Assembly: GCA_024229935.1 (NCBI GenBank)
Contig: JAAERX010000027.1
Coordinates: 92,968 to 156,967, forward strand
Length of the DNA: 64,000 bases
From: Gammaproteobacteria bacterium
GTDB taxonomy: Bacteria > Pseudomonadota > Gammaproteobacteria > Steroidobacterales > GCA-2729495
Reading direction: 5' to 3'
This document shows positions 18,631-30,144 of this stretch, one piece after another (positions within the stretch are counted from its first letter, which is position 1; each line of letters starts with the position of its first letter). The notes beneath the pieces were generated by a model. That model saw only the letters and a list, made by a program, of their open reading frames with translations. It was not told where the DNA came from and ran no database searches. A program made the translations under genes and the position numbers.

Positions 18631-21000
18631 TTAACCTCCCAGAGAAGGGTCTTTCTGATGCTGCCAGTCATTCTCATAGACAGTCCATTCACCCTCTTCA
18701 ACCTCTTCTTCCTTACGACGAAGCTTGGTGCCTCGAGAAAGGATGAACCACATCATAGGTAGCAAGCCACCCCAGATGAATACGGCGCCACCGATGATAC
18801 GGCAGGATGTCAAGAATGCGAACACCGGACCCTCTACAATTTCTGCAGAACGGGCATACCAGGTACCTTCTGTGTAAGCGATCCAAGTCTGATACAACCC
18901 AACTGGGAACAGATCAAGGAACATCATCAGTATCAAACCAATATTCAAAGACCAGAATGATGTGCGAACCAGTTTTGGATTCCAGGCAGATTTATGGAAT
19001 AAATGCTGACAGCAGAACAGCATTCCGCCCAGCGCGATATTACCTTTCACACCAAACATAGCTGCATGAGCGTGGTTACCCGTTAGATAAGTTGCATGCT
19101 CATAGTAGTTAACGATAGGCAGGTTAACTACCGAGCCAAGTACACCAGCTCCAAAAATATTCCAGAAGTTAACGCCCAGGATAAACAACCAGACACCTTC
19201 CATAACAATAGTCTGTTTACCTTCAACCACTTTCTGGTTAGCCAGTGCACCTTCCTGACGCATTTGCCATGCATCAAGAGTAAGCAGGAGTAATGGCAAT
19301 ACCTGAAGAGTTGAGAACACACTACCAAGGGCAATGATGCCTGTAGGTTTAGCTATCCAGTAGAAGTTATGAGAGATACCAATCGTTGCAGTAATCAGGA
19401 AGAGCATCACAGCAAGGAAGATAACTCGTTCTGCCATCATCCGGGTGATAAGACCCATCTGAACCAGCATGTAGCCGACGATGACGGTTGTGAATACCTC
19501 AAAGGTAACCTCAACCCACATATGTACGACCATCCAACGCCAGTAATCAGAGATAGCAAAGTTCATTTCTGGTTGAACTAAAAGACCAAAGAACAGGAAC
19601 ATAACCATGATGCCACTGCCATAAAGCAGCCATGATGGAACAGACCAGATATTTCTTCGAGTCAGCCAAGGCTTAACAGCACGGTAGATAATAAAGATCC
19701 AGAGGGCAAATGCAGCCAACAGGGTGAACTGGAAGAAACGACCCAGCTCCATGAATTCCCAACCCTGACTACCGAACCAATATGCCATGTTGTCGCTAAG
19801 CATACCGGTGATACCCATGTAGATACCTACGATCGCACCAACACCGGTAACGAGACACAGGACAAACAACAGGTTAATCAGTGTCTTTTGACCGGCAGGA
19901 ACCTTCGAAATCCTTGGCAGGAAGAAGATGGTATAGCCAACCCAGCACATAAAGAACCAGAAAATCTGAAGGAGAGTATGGTAACTACGAACAACCTGGA
20001 AAGGAATAAGTTCATTCAGATTTATTCCAAACGGACGAACAAAGTCCATCGCGCCAATAACACCACCCAGAATCTGAACACCAAATACTAGAACCGCCAA
20101 AACGAAGAACTTATAAGTAGCTCTCTGAGTAGGCCGAACATATTCGTTCTCAAGGTCATAGGTGGTAAGTGACTGCCCACCTTCTGCCTCACTAGAATCG
20201 AATACATCAACTTCCTGCTCTTTCATCTGACCGTATGCATACAGAACAACCATCACGCCTACAAAAAGAGCAAAGATTGAAAACACACTCCAGAAGAATG
20301 TTGCTGCAGTAGGGCTGTTGCCAGCGTCCTTATCACCAGGCCAGTTATGCGTATAACTGTATGTTTCACCCGGTCGATTTGCTCCAGAAACCCAACCACC
20401 CCAGTAGAAAAAAGCTGATAAAGCACGAAGGTCAGCAGGATCAGAAATAAACCCTGTTGGCTCAAATGATTCAGCATAAGTAGGGTCATTAAACATCCGT
20501 GTGTAATGGTCTGTCAGGTCAGCATAGGCTGAAACCTGAGCATCATTAAGACGAATAACACCCGCTTCTTCATCATATCCGTTGTTATGAATTTCACGTA
20601 TTACACGAACCGCAATTGCATCATGATCATGTTGGGACAGCTCTCCAGCTGAACGCCCAAGCTCACGAGCATAATGTGCACGCATGCCCAATACAGTTCT
20701 ATGCAAAGCATCAGCCGTAAAATCGGGCCCACGCTCTCCGCCATCACCCCAGAAGGAGCCATAATTCATCAAACCACGGATATGGAATAGTTCCTGTCCA
20801 CGTTTGATTTCTGCTCTTGAAAACACAGTTTCCCCTGTGGGGGATACATAAGTTTCCAACGGAGGAGAACCCATATAGGTTGCACCACCGAGATAAATCA
20901 ACCCAGCGATACATATCGCAGAGACGATCATAAAGTGCGTTAGCCAGTTTTTCTTATTAACCAGCCATAACGCCATGTTCTGGGGACTAGAGTCACTCAT
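18631..21000 (-). CDS. nod: Putative nitric oxide dismutase (NOD), qNOR family
   Basis: A 789-residue heme-copper-oxidase-superfamily protein with qNOR architecture: an N-terminal periplasmic cytochrome-like domain lacking CxxCH (YGSFWGDGGERGPDFTAD near 80-96) and a 12-14 helix core. Core residues keep H493, E497 and H544 but have N545 instead of the third FeB His (GISHNFYW), and Q566 instead of the Glu in the SALEPLP motif (STLQVLP). All map to the known Geobacillus qNOR residues (H508, E512, H559, H560, E581) with one constant offset of 15. The quinol site His and Glu (qNOR H-Y-G-V-E) are replaced around A317-V321, and the Asp of the late R-x-P-G-D region is Gly738. These changes are those reported for NODs of Methylomirabilis and strain HdN1 (2 NO to N2 + O2). 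AAGGAG precedes the ATG. The alternative is a divergent qNOR, but loss of a metal ligand argues against it. Confidence 0.85.
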   Translation of the reverse strand: MSDSSPQNMALWLVNKKNWLTHFMIVSAICIAGLIYLGGATYMGSPPLETYVSPTGETVFSRAEIKRGQELFHIRGLMNYGSFWGDGGERGPDFTADALHRTVLGMRAHYARELGRSAGELSQHDHDAIAVRVIREIHNNGYDEEAGVIRLNDAQVSAYADLTDHYTRMFNDPTYAESFEPTGFISDPADLRALSAFFYWGGWVSGANRPGETYSYTHNWPGDKDAGNSPTAATFFWSVFSIFALFVGVMVVLYAYGQMKEQEVDVFDSSEAEGGQSLTTYDLENEYVRPTQRATYKFFVLAVLVFGVQILGGVIGAMDFVRPFGINLNELIPFQVVRSYHTLLQIFWFFMCWVGYTIFFLPRISKVPAGQKTLINLLFVLCLVTGVGAIVGIYMGITGMLSDNMAYWFGSQGWEFMELGRFFQFTLLAAFALWIFIIYRAVKPWLTRRNIWSVPSWLLYGSGIMVMFLFFGLLVQPEMNFAISDYWRWMVVHMWVEVTFEVFTTVIVGYMLVQMGLITRMMAERVIFLAVMLFLITATIGISHNFYWIAKPTGIIALGSVFSTLQVLPLLLLTLDAWQMRQEGALANQKVVEGKQTIVMEGVWLFILGVNFWNIFGAGVLGSVVNLPIVNYYEHATYLTGNHAHAAMFGVKGNIALGGMLFCCQHLFHKSAWNPKLVRTSFWSLNIGLILMMFLDLFPVGLYQTWIAYTEGTWYARSAEIVEGPVFAFLTSCRIIGGAVFIWGGLLPMMWFILSRGTKLRRKEEEVEEGEWTVYENDWQHQKDPSLGG

Positions 21001-21606
21001 TTGTCAGCTCCTTCAATTAAACGGCTCCCAAATGGCCGCTAAACTAAGCTTAGGTATATTAATACTGATACCAACTATAAATAACGAGTTACCCACAGCA
21101 CTGGCACCAGCCATATGACGAACATTTACTACTTACTGATACTTATTTCAGAATGGAAAAATAAGTTATTTCAAGCAGCTGTGATATAAGTATTAGCGCG
21201 TAATGGCGATTTATTAGTACCTAGAAGTAAGTACAAGTACCTACATTAACTTATGGTCTGAGCACCTCCTTCCCCTCTTGTGAAGCAGTATGCTGCGAAG
21301 CTCACCTTTGATTTCACCTCTCTCAGCTTATATTTCTCCTGACAGTAGATATTTAAATCTGCCATAAGCACGCAAGACAGCAATTTTGTGGCATTTCATA
21401 AAGCCAAATATTTTTTCCTTCCAGATATACGGCATCTCCGCAATAGAATCATGGTCTGGGTTAGGGGTAGACTTCCCTGCTGAAAGACTCGAGGCATCAT
21501 TAATGCATATCATTAGTAAATGCTGCATCACAGCTTTCACAAGCCTGTCAGATCCAGTAATGCATCAAATGCAATGCAAGCAGAAGCAATAAACTAGAGC
21601 ATATAA
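21001..21606. other. Divergent intergenic region upstream of the NOD-like gene
   Basis: This 606-bp AT-rich region separates the NOD-like gene (minus) from a MORN-repeat gene (plus). It contains an inverted repeat ACTTATT-N12-AATAAGT (21141-21166), a GGTAT-N10-ATACC repeat near 21053-21072 and, on the minus strand, a GTAGGTACTT motif (21235-21244) that recurs upstream of the second nirS. I see no clear FNR or NsrR box and no gene; the open frames lack family resemblance. Confidence 0.5.
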
Positions 21607-22494
21607 ATGGCGACTAACCCCTTTTCATGGTTTACCTCTCTCTTTACAAAGGCTAAAGCTGATGGCCCATATGAGGTATTTCATAAAAACGGTCAACTAA
21701 AATGTCAGGGTACTTATAAAGACGGTCATAAAGATGGCCCTCACGAGTCATACTCCAAAAAAGGCCATTTAGAATCCAAAGGCAACTATAAGGACAACAA
21801 AAAAGAGGGCTTATGGGAAAGTTATTCTGCAACAGGTGACGTATTGTTCTCAGGCAGCTATATATCTGGACAACCTGATGGTACCCACAACCGATTCCAT
21901 AATAATGGCCAGTTACGAGACAAGCAGTCCTATATAAACGGCAAAAATGAAGGACTCTGGGAACTCTTTTATGCAAATGGCCAATTAAAATCCAGGGGTG
22001 ACTATAAAAACGGTAAACGAGAAGGTTCCTTTGAGATTTACTACAACAATGGTCAGCTAAGATCTAAAGGTAGTCATCATAATGATAAACGAGATGCTCT
22101 TTATGAGTCATACTTTGAAAATGGTCAGCTAGAATCTACAGGTAGCTACAAGGACGGCAATAAAGATGGGCCATGGAAAGAATTTTATGAATATGGTCAG
22201 TTAAAATTTTCAGGGTCCTATATAGATGGGAAACAAGATGGTTTTTGGGAAATCTTACATGAGAACGGTCAGCTGAAATCTGCTGGAAGCTATAGGAATG
22301 ATAAGCAGGAAGGTCCCTTTGAGGAATTCTCTGAGAGCGGTCAATTATTGGTTAAAGAGCATTATGAAAACGGTCAGAAGCATGGACCATATGAGTCTTA
22401 TGAAGACAATGGTCAATTGAAGTCCAGAGGAAGCTTTAAGTACGGCAGACTCGATGGGTCATTTGAACTATATAAAGATGGAGTCCTTCAATAG
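21607..22494 (+). CDS. MORN-repeat protein (12 units)
   Basis: A 295-residue protein made almost entirely of twelve 24-residue repeats with the core NGQLKSxGSYKDGKxDGPWE, the MORN_2-type beta-hairpin repeat. No signal peptide is visible, although residues 1-18 are moderately hydrophobic. Such proteins are often toxin-antitoxin-associated or cell-envelope partners, and their function is not known. A second MORN gene starts 47 bp downstream. The pair is divergent from the NOD-like gene. Confidence 0.8.
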   Translation: MATNPFSWFTSLFTKAKADGPYEVFHKNGQLKCQGTYKDGHKDGPHESYSKKGHLESKGNYKDNKKEGLWESYSATGDVLFSGSYISGQPDGTHNRFHNNGQLRDKQSYINGKNEGLWELFYANGQLKSRGDYKNGKREGSFEIYYNNGQLRSKGSHHNDKRDALYESYFENGQLESTGSYKDGNKDGPWKEFYEYGQLKFSGSYIDGKQDGFWEILHENGQLKSAGSYRNDKQEGPFEEFSESGQLLVKEHYENGQKHGPYESYEDNGQLKSRGSFKYGRLDGSFELYKDGVLQ

Positions 22495-22541
22495 AGGAGC
22501 ATGAGAGCAGCGATAACTCAAAGCCTCATCAACTATTTATT

Positions 22542-23153
22542 ATGAATTCTAAATCTCGTTTTTGGTACAAAATTATAAGTCTGCTCCCAGACGGCCCCTG
22601 GATGTGGGGTCTAAAAGCCAGACAGCTGGACTCAAAAGGCGGCTATAAGGATGGAAAACAGGAAGGCCCCTGGGAAATGTACTACGAAAGTGGCCAGATT
22701 GAATTTAAGGGCCACTATAAGTCCGGAAGGCGCCACGGTCCTTGGGAACTGTTCTATGAAAATGGGCAGTTAAGAGTTAAAGGGAAATCCAAGAATGGCA
22801 GACCTGATGGCTTTTTTGAAAAGTATTATGAGAATGGCCAGCTAGAAGAAAGGTACAGCTGTACAAACGGGGAACAATTTGGCTCATTTGAAAAATTTCA
22901 TGAAAACGGCAGATTAAAAGAGAAGGGATACTATAACAATGGTTATAAAGACGGCCTTCTGGAAGCCTACCATGAGAACGGCCAGCTAAATAAAAAAGGA
23001 CATTACTTGGGCGGTGGTATGGATGGTCCCTGGGAGTACTACTATGATAATGGCCAGCTGGGAAAAAGAGAAAACTATAAAGACGGTATGCTTGATGGCC
23101 TTTGGGAATATTTTGATGAAGACGGCCAGCTAAAAGAACGACGAAACTACTAA
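22542..23153 (+). CDS. MORN-repeat protein (about 8 units)
   Basis: A 203-residue protein with about eight 24-residue MORN_2-type repeats like those of the preceding gene, and a short non-repetitive start (MNSKSRFWYKIISLLPDGPW). The two genes probably arose by duplication or repeat shuffling. The ATG has no strong ribosome site, so translational coupling or an alternative start is possible. Function is unknown. Confidence 0.75.
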   Translation: MNSKSRFWYKIISLLPDGPWMWGLKARQLDSKGGYKDGKQEGPWEMYYESGQIEFKGHYKSGRRHGPWELFYENGQLRVKGKSKNGRPDGFFEKYYENGQLEERYSCTNGEQFGSFEKFHENGRLKEKGYYNNGYKDGLLEAYHENGQLNKKGHYLGGGMDGPWEYYYDNGQLGKRENYKDGMLDGLWEYFDEDGQLKERRNY

Positions 23154-23205
23154 GTTAGTCGTGCACACAACCCTTTTAAGGGTATCTACTTAAAGTTTAA
23201 ATTCT

Positions 23206-23529
23206 CTACCTACCTATTCGCCCGGGATCCGGAGTAACCTCTGGCTCTCGCATGTCGGTTGCAATTGCTCTGGCAAAACTCCAGTCACCACCAGAATTCG
23301 TATACAACCAAACATCCTGATGCATTTCCTTATCCTCGGGCTTTTCATAGTAGATATGACATTTAACACTATCTACAGACCCATCACTTGAACCAACATC
23401 AAAAATTTTATAGGTAGGATTCTGTGCAGAAAAATCGTTCTTAACCAAAATATTGCATGGGTCCTGCAGAAAAACATAGTAAAGAACCGCCATAAAAATT
23501 AGAAATAGAAAAAAATAATATTTTGACAT
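23206..23529 (-). CDS. Small membrane-anchored hypothetical protein
   Basis: A 107-residue protein with an N-terminal hydrophobic anchor (YYFFLFLIFMAVLYYVFL), then a periplasmic part with two cysteines (DPCNILV, KCHIYY) and a WLYTNSGGDWSFARAIATDMRE segment. I recognise no family. It is convergent with the MORN gene pair. It is supported mainly by the credible signal anchor. Confidence 0.5.
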   Translation of the reverse strand: MSKYYFFLFLIFMAVLYYVFLQDPCNILVKNDFSAQNPTYKIFDVGSSDGSVDSVKCHIYYEKPEDKEMHQDVWLYTNSGGDWSFARAIATDMREPEVTPDPGRIGR

Positions 23530-23591
23530 CTTCTCAACCCTTAAAACTTTAGGACAATTGTTAGGCGCACATTAACAGCAGCCAAAACCAT

Positions 23592-23915
23592 CTAGCGCTC
23601 TAACAGCTTCAGTTTATCTGGCACGCCATCCCATTCCTCTGCATCTGGTGGTGATGATTGTTTTTCTGAAATATTAGGCCAAATAGCAGCCAGCTCTTCA
23701 TTTAGCTTGATAAACCCACGCTGTCCCTCAGGAACCTGCTTATAGTCCATAATCGCGTCCACTGGGCATGCTGGCCTGCAAAGCGCACAGTCTATGCACT
23801 CACTTCCATCGATCACTAAAAAATTGGGCCCTTCATAAAAAGCATCAACCGGACAGACATCTGCACAATTTGTATGCTTGCAGTTTATGCAATTTTCTGT
23901 AACAACAAATGGCAT
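23592..23915 (-). CDS. fdxA: 7Fe-type ferredoxin (FdxA-like)
   Basis: A 107-residue ferredoxin with two cluster motifs: [14 protein letters not shown] (C-x2-C-x4-C-x3-CP) and [12 protein letters not shown]. This pattern and length match FdxA ferredoxins, which carry one [3Fe-4S] and one [4Fe-4S] cluster and transfer electrons at low potential. The start MPFVVTENC is canonical. The symbol is by family resemblance. It could serve NOx-related electron transfer, but nothing in the sequence links it directly. Confidence 0.9.
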   Translation of the reverse strand: MPFVVTENCINCKHTNCADVCPVDAFYEGPNFLVIDGSECIDCALCRPACPVDAIMDYKQVPEGQRGFIKLNEELAAIWPNISEKQSSPPDAEEWDGVPDKLKLLER

Positions 23916-24157
23916 TATTAAAGTGCTCGTTGTATTTCTTTCTGAAGTTCAGCGACTGGTTTAGGCTACTTCTCAGACTCTATTTTATTTCTTCTACAAA
24001 AGAAATAGTTAATATCCAACAGAAAAGCAACACAAAACCCTTGTATTTCTACTTATAAGAATTTCTTGAGACAGACTTCACCGTGACAAAGTAGAACAAC
24101 CCTGCCCGCTTTCATAAAATCAGAGAACTGTTCAAAATTATTCAAAGCTATAAGAAA

Positions 24158-24640
24158 TTAGAGCCACAGCCACCCATGACTACCCGCAACAGCCCCCGCA
24201 ATGGTTACCAGGCTAAACATCAACATTACCCAATGCATCCAGTTAATATGCTGAAAGGCTGTCTGTGGTGCCACCTTTATAGCGTTTGCAAACCATCGAT
24301 GCAGAAACAACGGCTCAAGAATAAATAACATGAGCGCAAATACAAGCCAGACGAAAGACATGGAAAAAAGCCACCAGTAACCAGCCCTTAGGAACAAAGC
24401 CCATGAGTCAGTTACATACAGCATATAAGTTCCTGACAAGCCAGTCAGTAGAACGGCTGCCCGTGCCTGCAACGAAAATCGGGACTCAAGGCATTCAAAT
24501 AACTCTACACTATCCTTATCACAACCCTTCTCAACAACACTTGGAATAATGATAGTGGTAACAAACCAAACCCCACCAATCCAGATCACCACACCAAGTA
24601 CATGTACAATACGGGCAAATGCAACTGCTTCCATAGGCAC
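24158..24640 (-). CDS. CopD/DUF2269-like membrane protein
   Basis: A 160-residue four-helix membrane protein. The start FARIVHVLGVVIWIGGVWFVTT resembles CopD-type domains, with His residues in helices 1 and 4 (AFQHINWMHWVMLMF) that could hold heme or copper. CopD-like domains occur in copper uptake and respiratory contexts. It is divergent from the hemerythrin-like gene at 24725, with an 84-bp gap. Confidence 0.65.
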   Translation of the reverse strand: MPMEAVAFARIVHVLGVVIWIGGVWFVTTIIIPSVVEKGCDKDSVELFECLESRFSLQARAAVLLTGLSGTYMLYVTDSWALFLRAGYWWLFSMSFVWLVFALMLFILEPLFLHRWFANAIKVAPQTAFQHINWMHWVMLMFSLVTIAGAVAGSHGWLWL

Positions 24641-24724
24641 CTCCTGCCTTAAGTTTAGTGGGATTTCTTCTTCATATAAAATGCAAATGAAAATCTATCT
24701 GCTATTACCCAAAAAGCCCTGATA

Positions 24725-25261
24725 ATGCCTGATAATGACAAACTAACTGAAGCAATTACCCTGTGCCATCAAGGGCTTGATGAATATTTTCTGCTGCACC
24801 AGGAAGCTGTTCTACTGGGGAAATTTGATGATGCCAGTCAAATATTAAATTGCTTTAAGGTGCTGCATAACCTGCACATGCGCTTTGAAGATGAGCTATT
24901 AATCCCCAAGCTCACCGATTTGGGTGATAAAGGCCGTTGGCCTGCTTTTCTCTATACGGCAGAGCATGCCAAAATCCAGGAATTACTGGAAAAAACCACA
25001 AGAAACCTGCAGTTACTTAGTAATAAGCAGCTAGAGGGAAATAGCTTAAGAAGGAGCATTATAGCTTTCTTGGATAATGAAAAGGTTTTCAAAGGCGTAT
25101 GTGAGCACCATCAGGAACGAGAGGAAGCAGGCATACTTCCAGAACTAAATAAGCAAACCGATAAGACGTGGCGTAGAAGCATTATTAAGCCATTTCTTAA
25201 TGAATGGGAGCGCTGCATGGAACAGAATATGCAGGTAATAAATAAAATAGACTGGCTGTAA
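24725..25261 (+). CDS. Hemerythrin-like (HHE domain) protein
   Basis: A 178-residue all-helical protein with metal-ligand motifs of hemerythrin-like proteins: LHNLHMRFEDELLIPKL (H-x3-E type), AEHAKIQELL and CEHHQEREEAGILPEL. Family members bind non-heme di-iron and are often linked to O2 or NO sensing or Fe-S repair under nitrosative stress (YtfE/DnrN type). The position in an NO island fits an NO-related role, but the exact function is not readable. Confidence 0.75.
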   Translation: MPDNDKLTEAITLCHQGLDEYFLLHQEAVLLGKFDDASQILNCFKVLHNLHMRFEDELLIPKLTDLGDKGRWPAFLYTAEHAKIQELLEKTTRNLQLLSNKQLEGNSLRRSIIAFLDNEKVFKGVCEHHQEREEAGILPELNKQTDKTWRRSIIKPFLNEWERCMEQNMQVINKIDWL

Positions 25262-25484
25262 TAACCCGCTTATCCAACTAGTACTGAGCCATAACAAATC
25301 AAATCACATGGTGCCCTGCATTCCTGAACAAGATGATTTACTTGCTTATACCTTTGAGAGAGAATAGCAGTCGTGCCAGGTCAATAATTTCTAGCACGCT
25401 ATATCAGAATGGGCAGTCTGAGCTTAATAAAAACATTCAGCATGCCTTAGGGATGCACCAAAGGCGTTACTGAGAGGAATTATC

Positions 25485-25790
25485 ATGCAAACATTTGGTC
25501 TCAACTACGAAGTAAAGCCTGACCGTGTCGAAGACTTTAAAAAAATTCTGGCTGATCTTATTGCAGAAATGGAGGCTTGTGATGGTCACGAGCAAACAAT
25601 ACTTTTTGCAGATGTGACACAACCCAACTTAATGATGATTTACTCAAATTGGGGGAAGAAAGCTGAATTTGCTGATTTTGTTAAATCAGACACCTTTATG
25701 AATGCTATTACTAAAGCCACAGAGATGCTTGAAAGCCACCCATCCCACTTTGCAGGCCAGAACATTAGGCTCATAAAACCTCCCGGGTAA
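25485..25790 (+). CDS. Antibiotic biosynthesis monooxygenase (ABM) domain protein
   Basis: A 101-residue dimeric alpha+beta barrel protein of the ABM/YgiN quinol monooxygenase-like family. It starts MQTFGLNYEVKPDRVEDFKKILADL and contains MMIYSNWGKKAEFADFVKSDTF, the usual central block. GAGAGGAAT precedes the ATG. Members act as cofactor-free monooxygenases or heme-degrading enzymes. The substrate here is unknown. Confidence 0.75.
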   Translation: MQTFGLNYEVKPDRVEDFKKILADLIAEMEACDGHEQTILFADVTQPNLMMIYSNWGKKAEFADFVKSDTFMNAITKATEMLESHPSHFAGQNIRLIKPPG

Positions 25791-26110
25791 AGCCATCGCT
25801 CTAAGCACATATCCCTAAATAACAGTGCCGCATACAGGCAACTTATACAGCCCTAAAGTTTTATGGTTTTTTTTCGTAGGCCCTTAAAAAACCATCCGCA
25901 CCTCTTTGCAACATACTTCATGTTAACCAGAACTACGGCCCACACAAAATCAGGTTAACAACCAATAAGAGCTGCCTGGCATGAACCCCTACCTTCTCAA
26001 ATTACCATTCTGGGCAAATTAAGCCTCAGGCAACTAATCAGGCACAAATAAAAAAGCCCGCACAAAGTGCGGGCTAAGGTTCATCTGAGAGATCAGATAA
26101 GTATTACTAA
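25791..26110. other. Intergenic region
   Basis: A 320-bp gap between the ABM gene and the 3' end of nirS copy 1. It contains only the terminator at 26044-26075 that I can identify. The rest, including a poly-T stretch near 25867, shows no gene or RNA signature. Confidence 0.4.
26044..26075 (-). terminator. Rho-independent terminator of the nirS fusion gene
   Basis: Perfect 9-bp stem AGCCCGCAC/GTGCGGGCT with a three-base loop. On the minus strand it is followed by TTTTTTATTTG. It sits 35 bp after the stop of the cd1 gene. Confidence 0.9.
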
Positions 26111-28599
<2,489 letters not shown>

Positions 28600-28963
28600 A
28601 TGAATAAAACATCTGACAGCCTTTATGCCCGTCTCAGTGGCTATAATGGAATTAGCGCCGTGGTTACCCAACCTGCTGCCATGCTTAGCCGATGATGCAA
28701 AGCTTGATGGCTTCTGGGAGTACCAAAGTGAGGCTAGTATTAAGTGTGAAAAAAGTCTTATTAATTTTCACTCCCACAATGCTAAGAGGGTAACGAAATT
28801 ACACAATGGCATTAAGATCAGCCAGAGTAACTGGGATGTCCTTACTAGCAGCATTAAAGCAATACTGAGAACATTCGATCCGCCCGATCAGAAACGTAAT
28901 CACGCACTGGACTTTATTAATAGTATGGCCACAGTCATAGTTGAGAAACACCAACCCAGGTAA
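28600..28963 (+). pseudogene. Truncated haemoglobin (group 1) with a frameshift
   Basis: The frame from ATG 28600 reads MNKTSDSLYARLSGYNGISAVV, a typical truncated globin start. The globin then continues in the +1 frame as LPNLLPCLADDAKLDGFWEY, RKSL-like helices, the proximal-His segment KLHNGIKISQSNWD and a normal C-terminus ending at 28963. The switch falls at CCC 28667-28669, where one extra C would explain it. Truncated haemoglobins detoxify NO or carry O2. The frameshift is either a real inactivation or a sequencing error. The internal ATG at 28625 is not the true start. Confidence 0.75.
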
Positions 28964-29005
28964 GGGTAAAGGCTGCCACCTCAGTACTTACCCTGAAAAT
29001 TAAAT

Positions 29006-29329
29006 ATGGAAAAAAAACCTTTTTCAGAAGATCAAGCAGCCCGATATGCTGAGTTGTTTCTACTAACACACCACCAATTATTCTGCATACAGAAACAATT
29101 GGGGCCTGGTCAGAGCGCCTGGGAGCGCTGGCGTTTCCGTTCGCGTCACCGATATATTCAGCAATCACTTAAAAAATTGCTGATAATTAATGGCGGCGAC
29201 AATGAAGAATCAAGAGAATCCATTAAAAAAGATTTAAAATTTATAGGCACGGGCAAAAAGGGCTGGTTCTATATATCTGCTGGCGAAATTGAATATCTGG
29301 AAGGCCTGCTAGAGGGAGTTTCCTTATAA
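29006..29329 (+). CDS. Hypothetical protein downstream of the haemoglobin remnant
   Basis: A 107-residue soluble protein, basic in the middle (WERWRFRSRHRYIQQSLKKLL). I recognise no domain. It starts 42 bp after the truncated haemoglobin frame and probably shares its promoter. The ATG is preceded by an AT-rich stretch without a strong ribosome site. Confidence 0.5.
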   Translation: MEKKPFSEDQAARYAELFLLTHHQLFCIQKQLGPGQSAWERWRFRSRHRYIQQSLKKLLIINGGDNEESRESIKKDLKFIGTGKKGWFYISAGEIEYLEGLLEGVSL

Positions 29330-29373
29330 AAATATACCAGGAACTGTCGTTTTTTTAATTGAAACGATAATCT

Positions 29374-29733
29374 TTATAAGACTACCGTTGATATTGAACC
29401 ATCTGACTTCTTAATTTCTTTTTTTACCTGCTTCCCATCTTCATCATAAAAATAGGTTTCGGAAAATTCAACAACACCCTGTGTAAATGCCTTAAAAATC
29501 ACTATCTGTTCCTGAGAGTTAAAAACTGCCTCATAGTAATTATAGTTTTGATAAACCTCTTCAAAGTTCTTTTCCTCACCAAGCTCGGCAATATCATTAC
29601 TAATTGAATATTCATCAGAATAGTAAGACATACCAGCTTCAATCAGGTAAGGCTCAAACTCACCTGCATAAAGTACGGCAGGTGACGCAAGAATAAAGCA
29701 TATAGACCGGATTAACTTTTGCATAATTAGCAA
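29374..29733 (-). CDS. Secreted hypothetical protein
   Basis: A 119-residue protein with a signal peptide (MLIMQKLIRSICFILASPAVLYAG, cut near YAG). The mature part is acidic and rich in Tyr and Glu (EEVYQNYNYYEAVFNSQEQ) and ends with ETYFYDEDGKQVKKEIKK. No family is recognised. It is on the same strand just downstream of the NapF-like gene, but its role there is unknown. Confidence 0.5.
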   Translation of the reverse strand: MLIMQKLIRSICFILASPAVLYAGEFEPYLIEAGMSYYSDEYSISNDIAELGEEKNFEEVYQNYNYYEAVFNSQEQIVIFKAFTQGVVEFSETYFYDEDGKQVKKEIKKSDGSISTVVL

Positions 29734-29745
29734 ACCTTTAAGTCA

Positions 29746-30042
29746 CTAAGATTTGTCTTCTGGTTGGCGCTGTTTCATATCTATTGCATCAACCGGGCAA
29801 ATGCCAAGGCAATCACCACAACCAGTACATTCATCTGCAACAATTACAGGCACAGGCAACTGACCTTCTGCTTGTATAAAACGTATGGCATTTAGCTCAC
29901 ATAAATTGCCACATATTCGGCAGGACTCCCCACGAATAGGCAAGCAGGTGCGACCAATTTTGGCAATAACCTCAGATGATGGGGGTAAGGGCGCTTCTTG
30001 CCAGCGACCTCTTAGAAATTGTGCACGTGTTATCTTTGCCAT
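29746..30042 (-). CDS. NapF-like 4Fe-4S ferredoxin
   Basis: The frame is open from 30081, but the ATG at 30042 (MAKITRAQFLRGRW) follows AGGGTCTC and starts the homologous part, giving 98 residues. Cysteine clusters are CRICGNLCELNAI with upstream CLPIRGES, and CTGCGDCLGICPVDAI. The layout resembles NapF, a cytoplasmic ferredoxin that helps load or mature molybdoenzymes. As the last gene of the molybdoenzyme run it is a plausible maturation factor. A NapG-type role cannot be excluded. Confidence 0.75.
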   Translation of the reverse strand: MAKITRAQFLRGRWQEAPLPPSSEVIAKIGRTCLPIRGESCRICGNLCELNAIRFIQAEGQLPVPVIVADECTGCGDCLGICPVDAIDMKQRQPEDKS

Positions 30043-30144
30043 GATCAGAGACCCTAGCACACTCCCTGGAGCACAGCCCATGGTTTGCTAATATTCAAAT
30101 ATCTTTAGCTGCACCCATAGAGTAAAAATATACGTTTTTTCTAC

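Noticed and set aside
18631..21000. Reading the gene as an ordinary quinol NO reductase
   Set aside because: One FeB His is Asn, the nearby Glu is Gln and the quinol-site residues are lost, all at mapped qNOR positions. Ordinary activity is unlikely.
21141..21166. The inverted repeat ACTTATT-N12-AATAAGT as an FNR or NnrR box
   Set aside because: It does not match TTGAT-N4-ATCAA or similar consensus; listed only as an unexplained repeat.
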